Below are positions 8,777-17,250 of a stretch of DNA of 64,000 nucleotides, piece after piece. Within the stretch, counting starts at the first letter, position 1; every line of letters begins with the position of its first letter. The notes under the pieces were generated by a model. The model ran no database searches. It worked only from the letters and a program-made list of their open reading frames with translations, and had not been told where the DNA came from. The position numbers and the translations under genes were made by a program. This DNA comes from JAJRTA01 sp965603125 (lineage in GTDB: Bacteria; Zixibacteria; MSB-5A5; GN15; FEB-12). The stretch lies in contig CBFDBU010000008.1 in assembly GCA_965603125.1 (NCBI GenBank), positions 1-64,000 of the forward strand, given 5' to 3'.

Positions 8777-9441
8777 ACCGGGTAAAGAACCTGATATTCG
8801 ATCTGGACGGTACGCTGATCGATTCGTCCGAAGGCCTCGTGAAGGCAATCAATTACTCGCTTGAGAAGATGGGCGAACCACCGCAGACTCCCGAAGCAAT
8901 CAAGCCGTTTATCGGTTACCCGTTGGAGAAGATGTATCCCAACTTCACCAATGCGCCTGTCGACGAACTGTATGCCCATTTTCAGGTAAAAGCCGCAGAG
9001 ACGGTCGTCTCATCGACGGTGGCCTTGCCCGGCGTCGACAGTACGCTGCGAGAGCTGCATGGCCGGGGATATCGCCTGGCCATCGCCACCACCAAGATCA
9101 AGGTCCATGTCAACGGCATCATCGACAAGTTCGGCTGGCAAGACCTGTTTACCACTGCTACGGGAGGAGACGAAGTAGAGCGGGTCAAACCTGATCCGGC
9201 TATCTTCCAACTGACGCTCGAACGGCTCAAAGCTTCCAAGTCCGAATCGATGGTGATCGGGGATACCATCAATGACGTCATCGCAGCCAGGGCGGTCCCG
9301 CTGACGGTTACGGCCGTGCTTTCCCCGTATGGAGGACGCGAAAAACTCATGGCCTCAGGGCCGGACTACTTTGTTGAAAATCTGCCCGAGTTGTTACGCA
9401 TCCTGAACGGATGTGGTAGTGAACCAGGAGACCAACGATGA
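8773..9441 (+). CDS. HAD-superfamily phosphatase (phosphoglycolate phosphatase-like)
   Basis: 222 residues with all HAD motifs: I, FDLDGTLID (nucleophile and acid Asp); II, IATTK; III, Lys in VKPDP; IV, GDTINDV. The helical cap between motifs I and II (SSEGLVKAINYSLEKMG) is of the C1 type used by phosphoglycolate phosphatase and PpaX. Translation starts at TTG 8773, overlapping the preceding stop. The substrate cannot be read from sequence. It overlaps the following ogt start by four bases, forming a coupled three-gene run. Confidence 0.88.
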   Translation: MNRVKNLIFDLDGTLIDSSEGLVKAINYSLEKMGEPPQTPEAIKPFIGYPLEKMYPNFTNAPVDELYAHFQVKAAETVVSSTVALPGVDSTLRELHGRGYRLAIATTKIKVHVNGIIDKFGWQDLFTTATGGDEVERVKPDPAIFQLTLERLKASKSESMVIGDTINDVIAARAVPLTVTAVLSPYGGREKLMASGPDYFVENLPELLRILNGCGSEPGDQR

Positions 9442-9938
9442 AGAAATTGTATGTTCATTCATTCGGAACGCCAATGGGTAAGGTGCATACAGCCTCGTCC
9501 GAGAAAGGGCTGGCCCTGGTCGGTCTTCCCCGCGAGACTAAGCGTCGGTTCTACGCCAGGATTGAGAAGCACTTCCCCGGCCACGAAGTCTGCCCCGGGG
9601 GAGTGATAAACAGAAGAGCGCAGAGGCAGATCGTTTCTTTTCTCAGCGGCAGGCGGAGCAGTTTTGACCTGCCGTTGGACATAAGAGGTACGCCCTTTCA
9701 GGTCAGGGTCCTCAAACGGGTGGCCCGCATTCCATACGGCAGGACCTGTACGTATGGTGAGATCGCCCGCGCCATCGGCCACCCGAGCGCATCCCGGGCG
9801 GTGGGAGGAGCCAACGCAAAGAACAACTTGCCGCTGGTAATCCCCTGCCATCGGGTGGTGGCGTCAAACGGGCCGGGAGGCTATGGCGGCGGCCTGACGA
9901 TGAAGCGACGTCTGCTTATGATGGAGCGCGCCCTTTGA
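9438..9938 (+). CDS. ogt: Methylated-DNA--protein-cysteine methyltransferase
   Basis: 166 residues. The DNA-binding helix region RTCTYGEIARAIGHPSASRAVGGANAKN and the active-site IPCHRVVASNGPGGYGGGL identify O6-alkylguanine-DNA alkyltransferase, with Cys137 as the suicide alkyl acceptor. The N-terminal domain is divergent, as usual. It repairs O6-methylguanine and O4-methylthymine stoichiometrically. ATG 9438 overlaps the stop of the HAD gene (ATGA). Confidence 0.95.
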   Translation: MKKLYVHSFGTPMGKVHTASSEKGLALVGLPRETKRRFYARIEKHFPGHEVCPGGVINRRAQRQIVSFLSGRRSSFDLPLDIRGTPFQVRVLKRVARIPYGRTCTYGEIARAIGHPSASRAVGGANAKNNLPLVIPCHRVVASNGPGGYGGGLTMKRRLLMMERAL

Positions 9939-10097
9939 GGGATTGACGATGCTCGGCCGGCTTTCGCTGGAGCATTGCGAGCAATCAGCCTGAGCGGCTT
10001 TGTCAGCTCTCGGCTTACTAATGTGGACCTGAGACAGACATGATTGGCCAGGTGACAATAGGTATAGAACTTGAACTCAAGATAGAGGAGCATTACC

Positions 10098-11198
10098 GTG
10101 GATCCACGCGTCGAGAAACTGGCCGGGGTGCTTGTCACCTACTCGCTCAAACTGAAAAAAGGACAGACCCTGAAAATCGTTGGTGAGGTCGCCGCCCTGC
10201 CGCTGATAAAAGCTGCCTTCAAGGAGGCGGTCAAAGTCGGCGCCCACCCGTACACGATGATCAGGGTGCCTGACAACGAAGAAGCGTTGCTGAAACTTGG
10301 AACCGACGCCCAGTTGAAGCACATCCCGGCGCATGCCAGGCTGGAGGTCGATAAAATAGACGCCTACCTGGGCATCTGGGGCAGCGACAATACCCGCTAC
10401 TTGTCCGGGACAGATCCCAAACGCCAGGCGTTGCACAAAACGGCCATGAAATCCGTCATGCAGAGGTTTCACAAGCGGGCCGCGGCCGGTTTGCTGTCCT
10501 GGTGCGGGACGCAATTCCCGACGCTCGCCGACGCTCAGGAAGCCGACATGTCGCTCGCCGACTACGAGGATTTCGTATACCGATCCGGTCATATCCATGC
10601 CGGCGATCCGATCAAACACTGGAAAAAAGTGCAGATGGAGCAGGCACGGCTCTGCAGAATCCTCAATAAGGTCGACCGGATTCATCTCCGGGCGGAAGGG
10701 ACCGACCTCAAGCTGCGTGTCAAGGGTCGCAAGTGGATCAACTGCTGCGGCACTGAGAACTTCCCCGACGGCGAGATATTCACCGGTCCCATAGAGAACT
10801 CCGCCGAGGGTTACATCCGTTACAGCTTCCCCGCCGTGTACATGGGTCGGGAAGTCCGGGACGTGCGCCTCGAATTCAAGAAGGGCAAAGTGGTCGCCGA
10901 GTCCGCAGGCAAGAATCTCGACTTTCTCAAGGCCATGCTTAACATGGACAAGGGAGCGCGTTTTCTCGGGGAGTTCGCAATCGGCACCAACTACGAAATC
11001 AAGCGCTTCTCGAGGAACATACTGTTTGACGAGAAGATCGGCGGCACCTGTCATCTGGCCGTGGGGAACTCGATCCCGGAGTCGGGGGGCAAGAATGTAA
11101 GCAGCTTGCACTGGGACATGATCTGCAACCTGAAGAAAGGCGGCGAAATAACCGCCGACGGCAAGGTCATCTATCGCGACGGCAAGTTCATGATATAG
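10098..11198 (+). CDS. Aminopeptidase, M29 family (AmpS/AmpT-like)
   Basis: 366 residues from a GTG start preceded by GAGGAG. The family metal-binding set is visible: Glu in NFPDGEIFTGP, Glu in ENSAEGYI, then GGTCHLAVGNSIPESGG and SSLHWDMICNL supplying the His/Asp ligands of a two-metal centre. M29 enzymes are cytoplasmic metallo-aminopeptidases of broad specificity. The N-terminal domain (GQTLKIVGEVAALPLIKAAFKEAVKVGAHPYTM) is the usual one. The gene is bounded by a strong terminator and is probably transcribed alone. Confidence 0.92.
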   Translation: MDPRVEKLAGVLVTYSLKLKKGQTLKIVGEVAALPLIKAAFKEAVKVGAHPYTMIRVPDNEEALLKLGTDAQLKHIPAHARLEVDKIDAYLGIWGSDNTRYLSGTDPKRQALHKTAMKSVMQRFHKRAAAGLLSWCGTQFPTLADAQEADMSLADYEDFVYRSGHIHAGDPIKHWKKVQMEQARLCRILNKVDRIHLRAEGTDLKLRVKGRKWINCCGTENFPDGEIFTGPIENSAEGYIRYSFPAVYMGREVRDVRLEFKKGKVVAESAGKNLDFLKAMLNMDKGARFLGEFAIGTNYEIKRFSRNILFDEKIGGTCHLAVGNSIPESGGKNVSSLHWDMICNLKKGGEITADGKVIYRDGKFMI

Positions 11199-11213
11199 CG
11201 CCTGCTCTGCCGC

Positions 11214-11245
11214 AAAAAAACCGACGCTGACAGCGTCGGTTTTTT
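11214..11245. terminator. Bidirectional intrinsic terminator
   Basis: Seven A residues, a 7-bp stem CCGACGC/GCGTCGG with loop TGACA (11221-11239) and six T residues. It ends the M29 gene on the plus strand and the subtilase gene on the minus strand. Confidence 0.9.
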
Positions 11246-11265
11246 CATATTAGAGCAGCTGTGAT

Positions 11266-13674
11266 TTATTGGCCAACCGGTGGCGGACCCTGGTTGAACA
11301 TGTAGTCGATCAGGTATACAAGGTCGGCAATGTCAATGGGGCCGCCCAGAGCGTCAACGTCACCGGCTTCGAGCGGTGTCGGAGGGGGGCCTTCGTTGAA
11401 CATGTAATCGACCAGGTGGACAAGGTCAGCAATGTCAATGACGCCGCTGTTATCCATGTCGCCACGGACGAGGCTGACGACTATGAACCCGGGATGGATC
11501 ACCGGCTCATAGGTAAGCCAGACCGACGTGAGTTCAAGCGTTTCCGATCCCAGGGCGGAATCGACTTTGTTGCTGAGACCGCCCGGCGTAAGTGGCGCAA
11601 TAGTGAAGTACAACCTCATGACTTCACCGGAGCCCTGGGGGAGCGGCGGCTGGCCGCCTCCGTCATCGGGAGTCAGTTCCCAGGTATACCGGTTGGAACC
11701 GGGGTCGGAGGCCACTTCCTGCAGTCGCTCGAAGTAACCGGTGCGGTCACCGCGGGTAACTGAATCGAGCGCCAGCGGCGGCACATCCTCGTATTGGAAG
11801 GGAATTACCAGTCGTGACAGCGCCTGCGAGTTGACCAGGCTGACCGACATCATCACCTCTCTGCCGGGGAGGGCCGAGTCAGACACAAACGTTACTGTGT
11901 CACCCAGCATGATTATGTAGGCCGCCTTCTCATGGGTAATATCGCCCATGGATGTGCCTGCCGTCAGAGAAACGTCGAAGACACCCGCCTCGGTATAAGT
12001 GTGAGCAGGCTCCTGGACGTAAGCCGAGCCGCCATCGCCGAACGACCATGTCCACGTGTCGACCGTCAGCGGGCTGATTCCGGTAAATTGCACTGTCGCC
12101 GGGGCATGTTCCAGGGTTATGTCCGCTTCGAAATCGACGCCCCAGTCAAGGGCGGCGTCGGCGTCGAGTACTCCCCAACCGTAGTTGTTATCGGGCGAGG
12201 CGGCGTTGTCGGCCGTCTCCATCAGGGCCTGACGAATTGCCTGGGGCGTGAAACCGGGCCGCGCCTGCACCATCAGGCAGGCCGCCCCGGCTACCAGGGG
12301 CGTCGACAGCGACGTTCCATTGGCGGCACCATAAGAGTAGTCCGTTCCACTTGTCGCGCAGAAGGTAGAGATGCCCTGGGCGCAGACCTCGGGTTTGATG
12401 CGGCCGTCAGAGGTAGGCCCTCGTGATGAGAAGGAAGCCAGCGCTCCGGATTGGTACACCGCCCCGCAGGTCAGGATATCAAAAGCGTCTGCCGGTGCGC
12501 CTATGGTGCCTGGGGCGGGGCCGGAATTGGAGGCAGCGTTGCACACAACGATGCCCAGACCGGCAGCCATGCCGGCGGCGATGCTGGTCGTGGCCGTGGC
12601 CCCATCCAAGTCTTCGTAAGTGTAGTCGGTGCCGGTGCCGGGATCCCACTCCAAGTAGGACAACGAACTCGTCACGACATCGGTTCCGATAGAACCAGCC
12701 CATTCCAGGGCCGCCACCCAGTTATCTTCCTCTACGGGCGTTTCCGAGCGAACATCTTCCGTTTTGCAGAGGATAAAGTTGGCTTTGTACGCCGGTCCAT
12801 AGATAGCGCCGTCCTTGTGGCCGCCCGACACCGACCAGATATAGGTACCGTGATTCCACTGGCTTGGCCAGTCGCCTGCTTCATTGGCAACGTTGCCGTC
12901 ATCGAAGACAAAGTCCCATTCCGCGAGCACGCGACCGTCGGCGTAATGCTGCGCAAACGCTTCGTGGGTCTTGCGAAAACCGGTGTCGAAGATCGCCAGC
13001 GTGACACCGGCGCCGTCCAGTCCCTTGTTGTGCATGGCCGGTACGTTTATCTGCGTCAACTGACCCTCGGATGCACCGTAGTCCAGTACTTCGGGGGAAA
13101 GAGAGAGTGGATCCGGCCGATCAATCCGGATCGGGATACTCTCGACCGGTCTCCGTCGATAGAGCCCCAGCGGCTTGATCTTCGCGACAAACGGTAGTCG
13201 GCATATCTCATCGTAACGGTCAACCGGGATTTCAAAGCTGGCAGCGTTGAGCCATCTCGAAGTGCGCCGGCGTGTTGCGCCCCGGTCGATCACTTGCTCC
13301 AAGTAACCTTCCGGCACCGGCAAGTCGGCAAAAACGACGTGATCCAGCCCGACCTTAGCTCGTCTGGCAAGCGCCCGTTGGCTGATAGTCACCGACGCGG
13401 CCTTGCCGGAGAAGCCGCTCTTGCCGGCAATCCCTTTGTCGGTGAAGTATACCCACGCCATCAGGGTATCGCCGTCCCGATTAACCAGGGCGCGTTTGAC
13501 GTCATCAAAGGCGGTCGGCCCGGACTTTTCGCAAACCACCGGCTGATCAGTCAGCGCCGGGATAATGCGGTCGGCCTTTGCCGCGGCTGACAGAATGGAA
13601 ATAAGCGTAAGCGTGAGGATCGCTGTGAGAAACGCCATATTGGATCGACGGCATAGCTGCATAATCATGTCCAC
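11266..13674 (-). CDS. Secreted subtilisin-like serine protease with PKD and dockerin-like repeats
   Basis: 802 residues; starts possible at GTG 13674 or ATG 13668. Signal peptide (FLTAILTLTLISILSAAAKA), propeptide-like region to about 200, then S8 domain with catalytic Asp230 (IFDTGF), His275 (WNHGTY) and Ser455 (NGTSLSTP). A PKD domain follows at about 515-590 (WTWSFGDGG...PAHTYTEAGVFDV). A further beta domain precedes two EF-hand-like dockerin repeats at the C-terminus (GDMDNSGVIDIADLVHLVDYM and GDVDALGGPIDIADLVYLIDY). The repeats are typical of this lineage and probably bind Ca2+ and anchor or cluster the enzyme. It is probably an extracellular protein degrader. Confidence 0.93.
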   Translation of the reverse strand: MDMIMQLCRRSNMAFLTAILTLTLISILSAAAKADRIIPALTDQPVVCEKSGPTAFDDVKRALVNRDGDTLMAWVYFTDKGIAGKSGFSGKAASVTISQRALARRAKVGLDHVVFADLPVPEGYLEQVIDRGATRRRTSRWLNAASFEIPVDRYDEICRLPFVAKIKPLGLYRRRPVESIPIRIDRPDPLSLSPEVLDYGASEGQLTQINVPAMHNKGLDGAGVTLAIFDTGFRKTHEAFAQHYADGRVLAEWDFVFDDGNVANEAGDWPSQWNHGTYIWSVSGGHKDGAIYGPAYKANFILCKTEDVRSETPVEEDNWVAALEWAGSIGTDVVTSSLSYLEWDPGTGTDYTYEDLDGATATTSIAAGMAAGLGIVVCNAASNSGPAPGTIGAPADAFDILTCGAVYQSGALASFSSRGPTSDGRIKPEVCAQGISTFCATSGTDYSYGAANGTSLSTPLVAGAACLMVQARPGFTPQAIRQALMETADNAASPDNNYGWGVLDADAALDWGVDFEADITLEHAPATVQFTGISPLTVDTWTWSFGDGGSAYVQEPAHTYTEAGVFDVSLTAGTSMGDITHEKAAYIIMLGDTVTFVSDSALPGREVMMSVSLVNSQALSRLVIPFQYEDVPPLALDSVTRGDRTGYFERLQEVASDPGSNRYTWELTPDDGGGQPPLPQGSGEVMRLYFTIAPLTPGGLSNKVDSALGSETLELTSVWLTYEPVIHPGFIVVSLVRGDMDNSGVIDIADLVHLVDYMFNEGPPPTPLEAGDVDALGGPIDIADLVYLIDYMFNQGPPPVGQ

Positions 13675-14052
13675 TTTCTCGAGATTTGTGAAAAGGCTAC
13701 TGCCTCTTAGTTGTAAGACCGCGTCGTTCTACTAAGTTACTGCAGATGTCGTTTTTGTCAACAGCAAATCGCCTTCTCCCTATTAGTATGGGGTTACGCC
13801 CATCTATTGAAGCGTGATACGCGGCCGCCCGTTCTCGGCTGAGGGGAATGCACCACCCTCATATCATACCTAACCGACAGTCACGCATGGGGTTACCTCT
13901 GGGCGGCGACGACCATCCGGATTCGTGGTGGCGAGGCATGGGGTATGCTTCAAAACCGGGTGACGACAAGAAAACCTTGAACGAGGGTCCCGTCGACCCC
14001 GGGATATTGCGGTTTCCCGGTGTTGACGTCTCTCGAGTCGATAGGATCCGCA
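13675..14052. other. Divergent intergenic region, no feature recognised
   Basis: About 380 bases separate the minus-strand subtilase from the plus-strand pseudopilin gene. I see no RNA gene, strong hairpin or convincing promoter pair, although promoters for both flanking genes must lie here. Confidence 0.4.
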
Positions 14053-14586
14053 ATGAAAGCAAAACTCAGATCTGCACAGGGTATCACCCTCATTGAGATC
14101 ATGACCATGTTAGTGATTGTCGGCATTCTGGCTGCGGTGGCGGCTCCCAGGTTTCAGACTGCCTTCGAAAAGACTCGCTTCCGGTCCGCTAACCGAGACC
14201 TGATATCGACTCTAAGGCTGGCCCGATCAATGGCTATCACTGACAAACACCAGTATGGTGTCCATTTCAGTTACGAGGATCACACCGTAACCATCTTCAA
14301 GGATTCGGTTGACCCCACAGCCTATATCCTCGACGGCAACGACCCGGTGATTCGAGTAGACACTATAGGCGATGAGTTTGCCAACATCTACACGGACGTT
14401 GAGAACGACGTCATCACCTTCGCCCCGAACGGATCGGCAGGATTCAACGGCGGTGGAAACATAGCAGCCCAGGGCTATTTCCCAAACTGGTCGGCCGAGT
14501 ACTACCACAATATTCTGGCTTCAACCGGCCGGGTTCGTTCGTATGACAGTTGGGAGGAGTGGGCAGCGAATCACGGTGATCTGTAG
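14053..14586 (+). CDS. Type IV pilin-like / GspH-FimT family pseudopilin
   Basis: Start ATG 14053 (AGGA eight bases upstream) gives 177 residues. A class III prepilin signal is plain: a short basic leader MKAKLRSAQG, cleavage before I, Glu at mature position 5 (ITLIEIMTMLVIVGILAAVAAP), then the long N-terminal helix. The GspH/FimT-like globular part follows (RSANRDLISTLRLARSMAITDKHQYGVHF). Prepilin peptidase would process it for assembly by the type IV pilus or type II secretion machine. It precedes pilM by about 290 bases. Confidence 0.88.
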   Translation: MKAKLRSAQGITLIEIMTMLVIVGILAAVAAPRFQTAFEKTRFRSANRDLISTLRLARSMAITDKHQYGVHFSYEDHTVTIFKDSVDPTAYILDGNDPVIRVDTIGDEFANIYTDVENDVITFAPNGSAGFNGGGNIAAQGYFPNWSAEYYHNILASTGRVRSYDSWEEWAANHGDL

Positions 14587-14878
14587 AAGCAGTGGTAGTC
14601 TCCCAACAGCTTCTTGTTCTCTCCAATTGAGGTCTCTTCGCCAAGCGAAGGGGCCTCTTGCCGCTATACTCAAGTAGTTGAGAAGCAACGGCTTAGTCGG
14701 TCTTCGCGAAGAAATATCGAGCAGCCTCCGACGCAGGCTCGAAATGGCCACGTCGGCGGATATCCCAAAACAGACCAGCAAAAGAGGATTTTTCGCCACA
14801 GGCCTTAAATGAGACGGGATTGTGTCGACAACTAATCTCGTAGGCAAGAACCGGCAAATCTTAGACAATGAGTGAGAA

Positions 14879-15931
14879 ATGGCGTTTTCACGCGGAAGTA
14901 AGAGCACGGTAGGACTGGACATTGGGGCGAGTTCGGTGAAACTCGTGAAGCTGGACCATACGAAGTCCGGCCACTCGGTTTCGGCAATCGGAATTCGGGA
15001 ACTGCCTCCGGAGGCCGTTGTCGCCGACGAGATTCGTGACCGCGAATCGGTCATGTTCAACATTCAGTCGCTCATTGACCTGACCGACCCCAAGATCAAA
15101 GACGTGGTCGTGTCACTCTCCGGGCACGGCGTCATCACCGATCGGTTCACAATCGACAAAAAAACCGGCACCGAGGCGGAGCAGGCAATTCTCTTTGAGA
15201 CAGAGCAGAGAGCTCCCTTCGATGTGGATGACGTCTCGCTGAGCTATCATATCGTCAAGGTTGATGACGACATCAACAAGATGGACGTCCTGTTGGTGGC
15301 GGCCCGAAAGGAGTATCTTCAGGTCTATCTGCAGTTGATTGAGGACTGCGGGCTGCGTCCTGTCATAGTGGATGACGACGCGCTCGCCATATACAACGCT
15401 TACGAGCACAACTACGAAATCGACCCGACCCGGATCACGGCCCTGGTGAACATCGGCCACGACGTGACCAACATAACCTATGTTTGTGACGGTTTCTATC
15501 ACTCGACGCGTGACGTTTCGTCGGGGACCCGTGAAATCTATAATGCCATTCAGAAAGAATTCCGCCTCAACCCGGAGTTGACCAGCAAGGCCATCAAAGG
15601 TGAGATGTCGGAATCGATCGACCAGGATATGCTCAAGGCCACGATCATTTCAGCCACCGATGAGCTTATCTCGGGCGTCGAGTTGGCCTTTTCCTACTTC
15701 AAATCCCAGGCCAAGCTGGAAAACATCGACTGGATTGTACTTTCCGGCGGTGGGGCGCTGATTCCGTATCTGCCGGACTTCCTGCAATCCAAGCTGGGCA
15801 TTCCGCTGGAGATTGCCAACCCTCTGCGCAATATCGACTATGATCCGGAGTTGTTCCAGTATCTGCAACCAGAGAAGATCGCACCCCTGCTGACTGTCTC
15901 GGTAGGTCTGGCAATGCGGACAGTGAGGTAA
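14879..15931 (+). CDS. pilM: Type IV pilus assembly protein PilM
   Basis: 350 residues of the actin/FtsA-like fold: phosphate motif VGLDIGASSVKLVKL at the start, DDDALAIYNAYE, TALVNIGHDVTNITYV and VLSGGGALIPYLPDFLQSKLGIPLEIANP. PilM is a cytoplasmic ATP-binding protein that binds the N-terminus of PilN at the inner membrane. It heads a pilMNOPQ run with gaps of only 4-16 bases. A 290-base spacer upstream should contain the promoter, but none is obvious. Confidence 0.95.
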   Translation: MAFSRGSKSTVGLDIGASSVKLVKLDHTKSGHSVSAIGIRELPPEAVVADEIRDRESVMFNIQSLIDLTDPKIKDVVVSLSGHGVITDRFTIDKKTGTEAEQAILFETEQRAPFDVDDVSLSYHIVKVDDDINKMDVLLVAARKEYLQVYLQLIEDCGLRPVIVDDDALAIYNAYEHNYEIDPTRITALVNIGHDVTNITYVCDGFYHSTRDVSSGTREIYNAIQKEFRLNPELTSKAIKGEMSESIDQDMLKATIISATDELISGVELAFSYFKSQAKLENIDWIVLSGGGALIPYLPDFLQSKLGIPLEIANPLRNIDYDPELFQYLQPEKIAPLLTVSVGLAMRTVR

Positions 15932-15935
15932 GGCC

Positions 15936-16613
15936 ATGATAGAAATAAACCTGCTTCCCAAGGACTATAACAAACGCTCGTTCGAGTTCTCCCTTGGCAA
16001 GACCGGCCTGTATGTGATGGGCGGAGCGGTCGGAGTGATTCTCATGTTGATTGGAATCACCCTTTACCAGATGCACCAGATCAGCACTCTCAACGACAAT
16101 ATCGAGCGGGCCCGGCAACGGGCCGACATGCTGCGCAAAGACATCCGGGTAGTCGAAGCCCTCGAAGACGTGAAGGCCAAGATCACCAACCGCATGAAGG
16201 CGGTTGAGACCCTTGACAGTCATCGTTCCGTCTGGGTTCGGGTTCTGGAAGATATGGCCAGAAACGTGCCGGACTTCGTATGGCTGGCCCGATTCGACGA
16301 ACTGCCGGTGGAGCAAACAGACGATTCCGGGTCGACACCGGCGCTGGTCCGAAGGGCTGAGATCGAAGGGCACACGTTCACCCTCAATGCCATGGCCGCC
16401 TTCATGATCAACATGATGCGCTCGGATTACTTCGACGAGGTCGAACTAAAGGGAACCAGCGAAGCATGGTACGAAGGCCACAGTGCGTTCAATTTCATCC
16501 TGACATGCGACCTGCACTACCTTTCCGATGAAGATGCGCGAGGGCTGTTGGGCAAAGCCGGGGATGAAGGGCAATCCGCTTCCTCAAAGACCAGTCACAA
16601 AAGCTTAAATTAG
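15936..16613 (+). CDS. pilN: Type IV pilus assembly protein PilN
   Basis: 225 residues. It begins with the PilM-binding motif MIEINLLPKDY, followed by a single membrane helix (TGLYVMGGAVGVILMLIGITLYQM), a coiled coil (about 45-95) and a periplasmic ferredoxin-like fold. It starts four bases after pilM. It pairs with PilO in the periplasmic alignment complex. Confidence 0.93.
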   Translation: MIEINLLPKDYNKRSFEFSLGKTGLYVMGGAVGVILMLIGITLYQMHQISTLNDNIERARQRADMLRKDIRVVEALEDVKAKITNRMKAVETLDSHRSVWVRVLEDMARNVPDFVWLARFDELPVEQTDDSGSTPALVRRAEIEGHTFTLNAMAAFMINMMRSDYFDEVELKGTSEAWYEGHSAFNFILTCDLHYLSDEDARGLLGKAGDEGQSASSKTSHKSLN

Positions 16614-16624
16614 GACGGACCGTT

Positions 16625-17239
16625 ATGGATCTAAGAGATGCGAACACGCAGAAAATCGCCATGGGGCTGGTGGCGTTCTTTGTGGTGGTCTATTTCTGGT
16701 ACTCCCGGCTCTATTCGAGCTACGACCACCAGATAGAAACCAGGAGCTACGAGTTTGAACGGATAACAACGGAACTGCGCCAGGTGGAACTTAAGGCCAA
16801 ATCGCTCGAGGCTCTCAAACTTGAGTACGAGGGCCTGGTGGATCGCTATCACGAGATCGAAGCTCTCCTGCCGGAAGTCAAGCAGATCCCTTCCTTCCTG
16901 GTTCAATTGCACACGGCTTCGTCGCTCACCGGTTGCAGGATCACCGGTATTCAGCCACTGGAGACGGAATCAGAGAGGTTCTACAATGTCGCCTCTTTCG
17001 AGATGAGGATGACGGGGACTTACCATGATTTCGGTTCTTTCATGAGCTACGTGGCCAACTTCCCCTTCATCGCGAATATGTCGGACATGAGGATCACGGC
17101 TACCAATATCGCCATTGCCGAATCAAAGCATGACGACGAGACAGATAACCTGAAAAGCAAAGAGACCATCGAGGCCATATTCAACCTCTCTACCTACTAT
17201 GTCAAGGAGGAGGAGCGGCTGATGGAGTTGAGTATATAG
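16625..17239 (+). CDS. pilO: Type IV pilus assembly protein PilO
   Basis: 204 residues with the same layout as PilN: a short cytoplasmic tail, one membrane helix (IAMGLVAFFVVVYFWYS), a coiled coil (about 35-85; ERITTELRQVELKAKSLEALK) and a small C-terminal domain (PSFLVQLHTASSLTGCRITGIQPL). It lies 11 bases after pilN and 11 before the PilP-like gene. Confidence 0.92.
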   Translation: MDLRDANTQKIAMGLVAFFVVVYFWYSRLYSSYDHQIETRSYEFERITTELRQVELKAKSLEALKLEYEGLVDRYHEIEALLPEVKQIPSFLVQLHTASSLTGCRITGIQPLETESERFYNVASFEMRMTGTYHDFGSFMSYVANFPFIANMSDMRITATNIAIAESKHDDETDNLKSKETIEAIFNLSTYYVKEEERLMELSI

Positions 17240-17250
17240 GAGGTGAGGAG

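Noticed and set aside
12451..13197. 248-codon open frame on the plus strand
   Set aside because: Antisense to the subtilase gene, whose catalytic motifs are clear.
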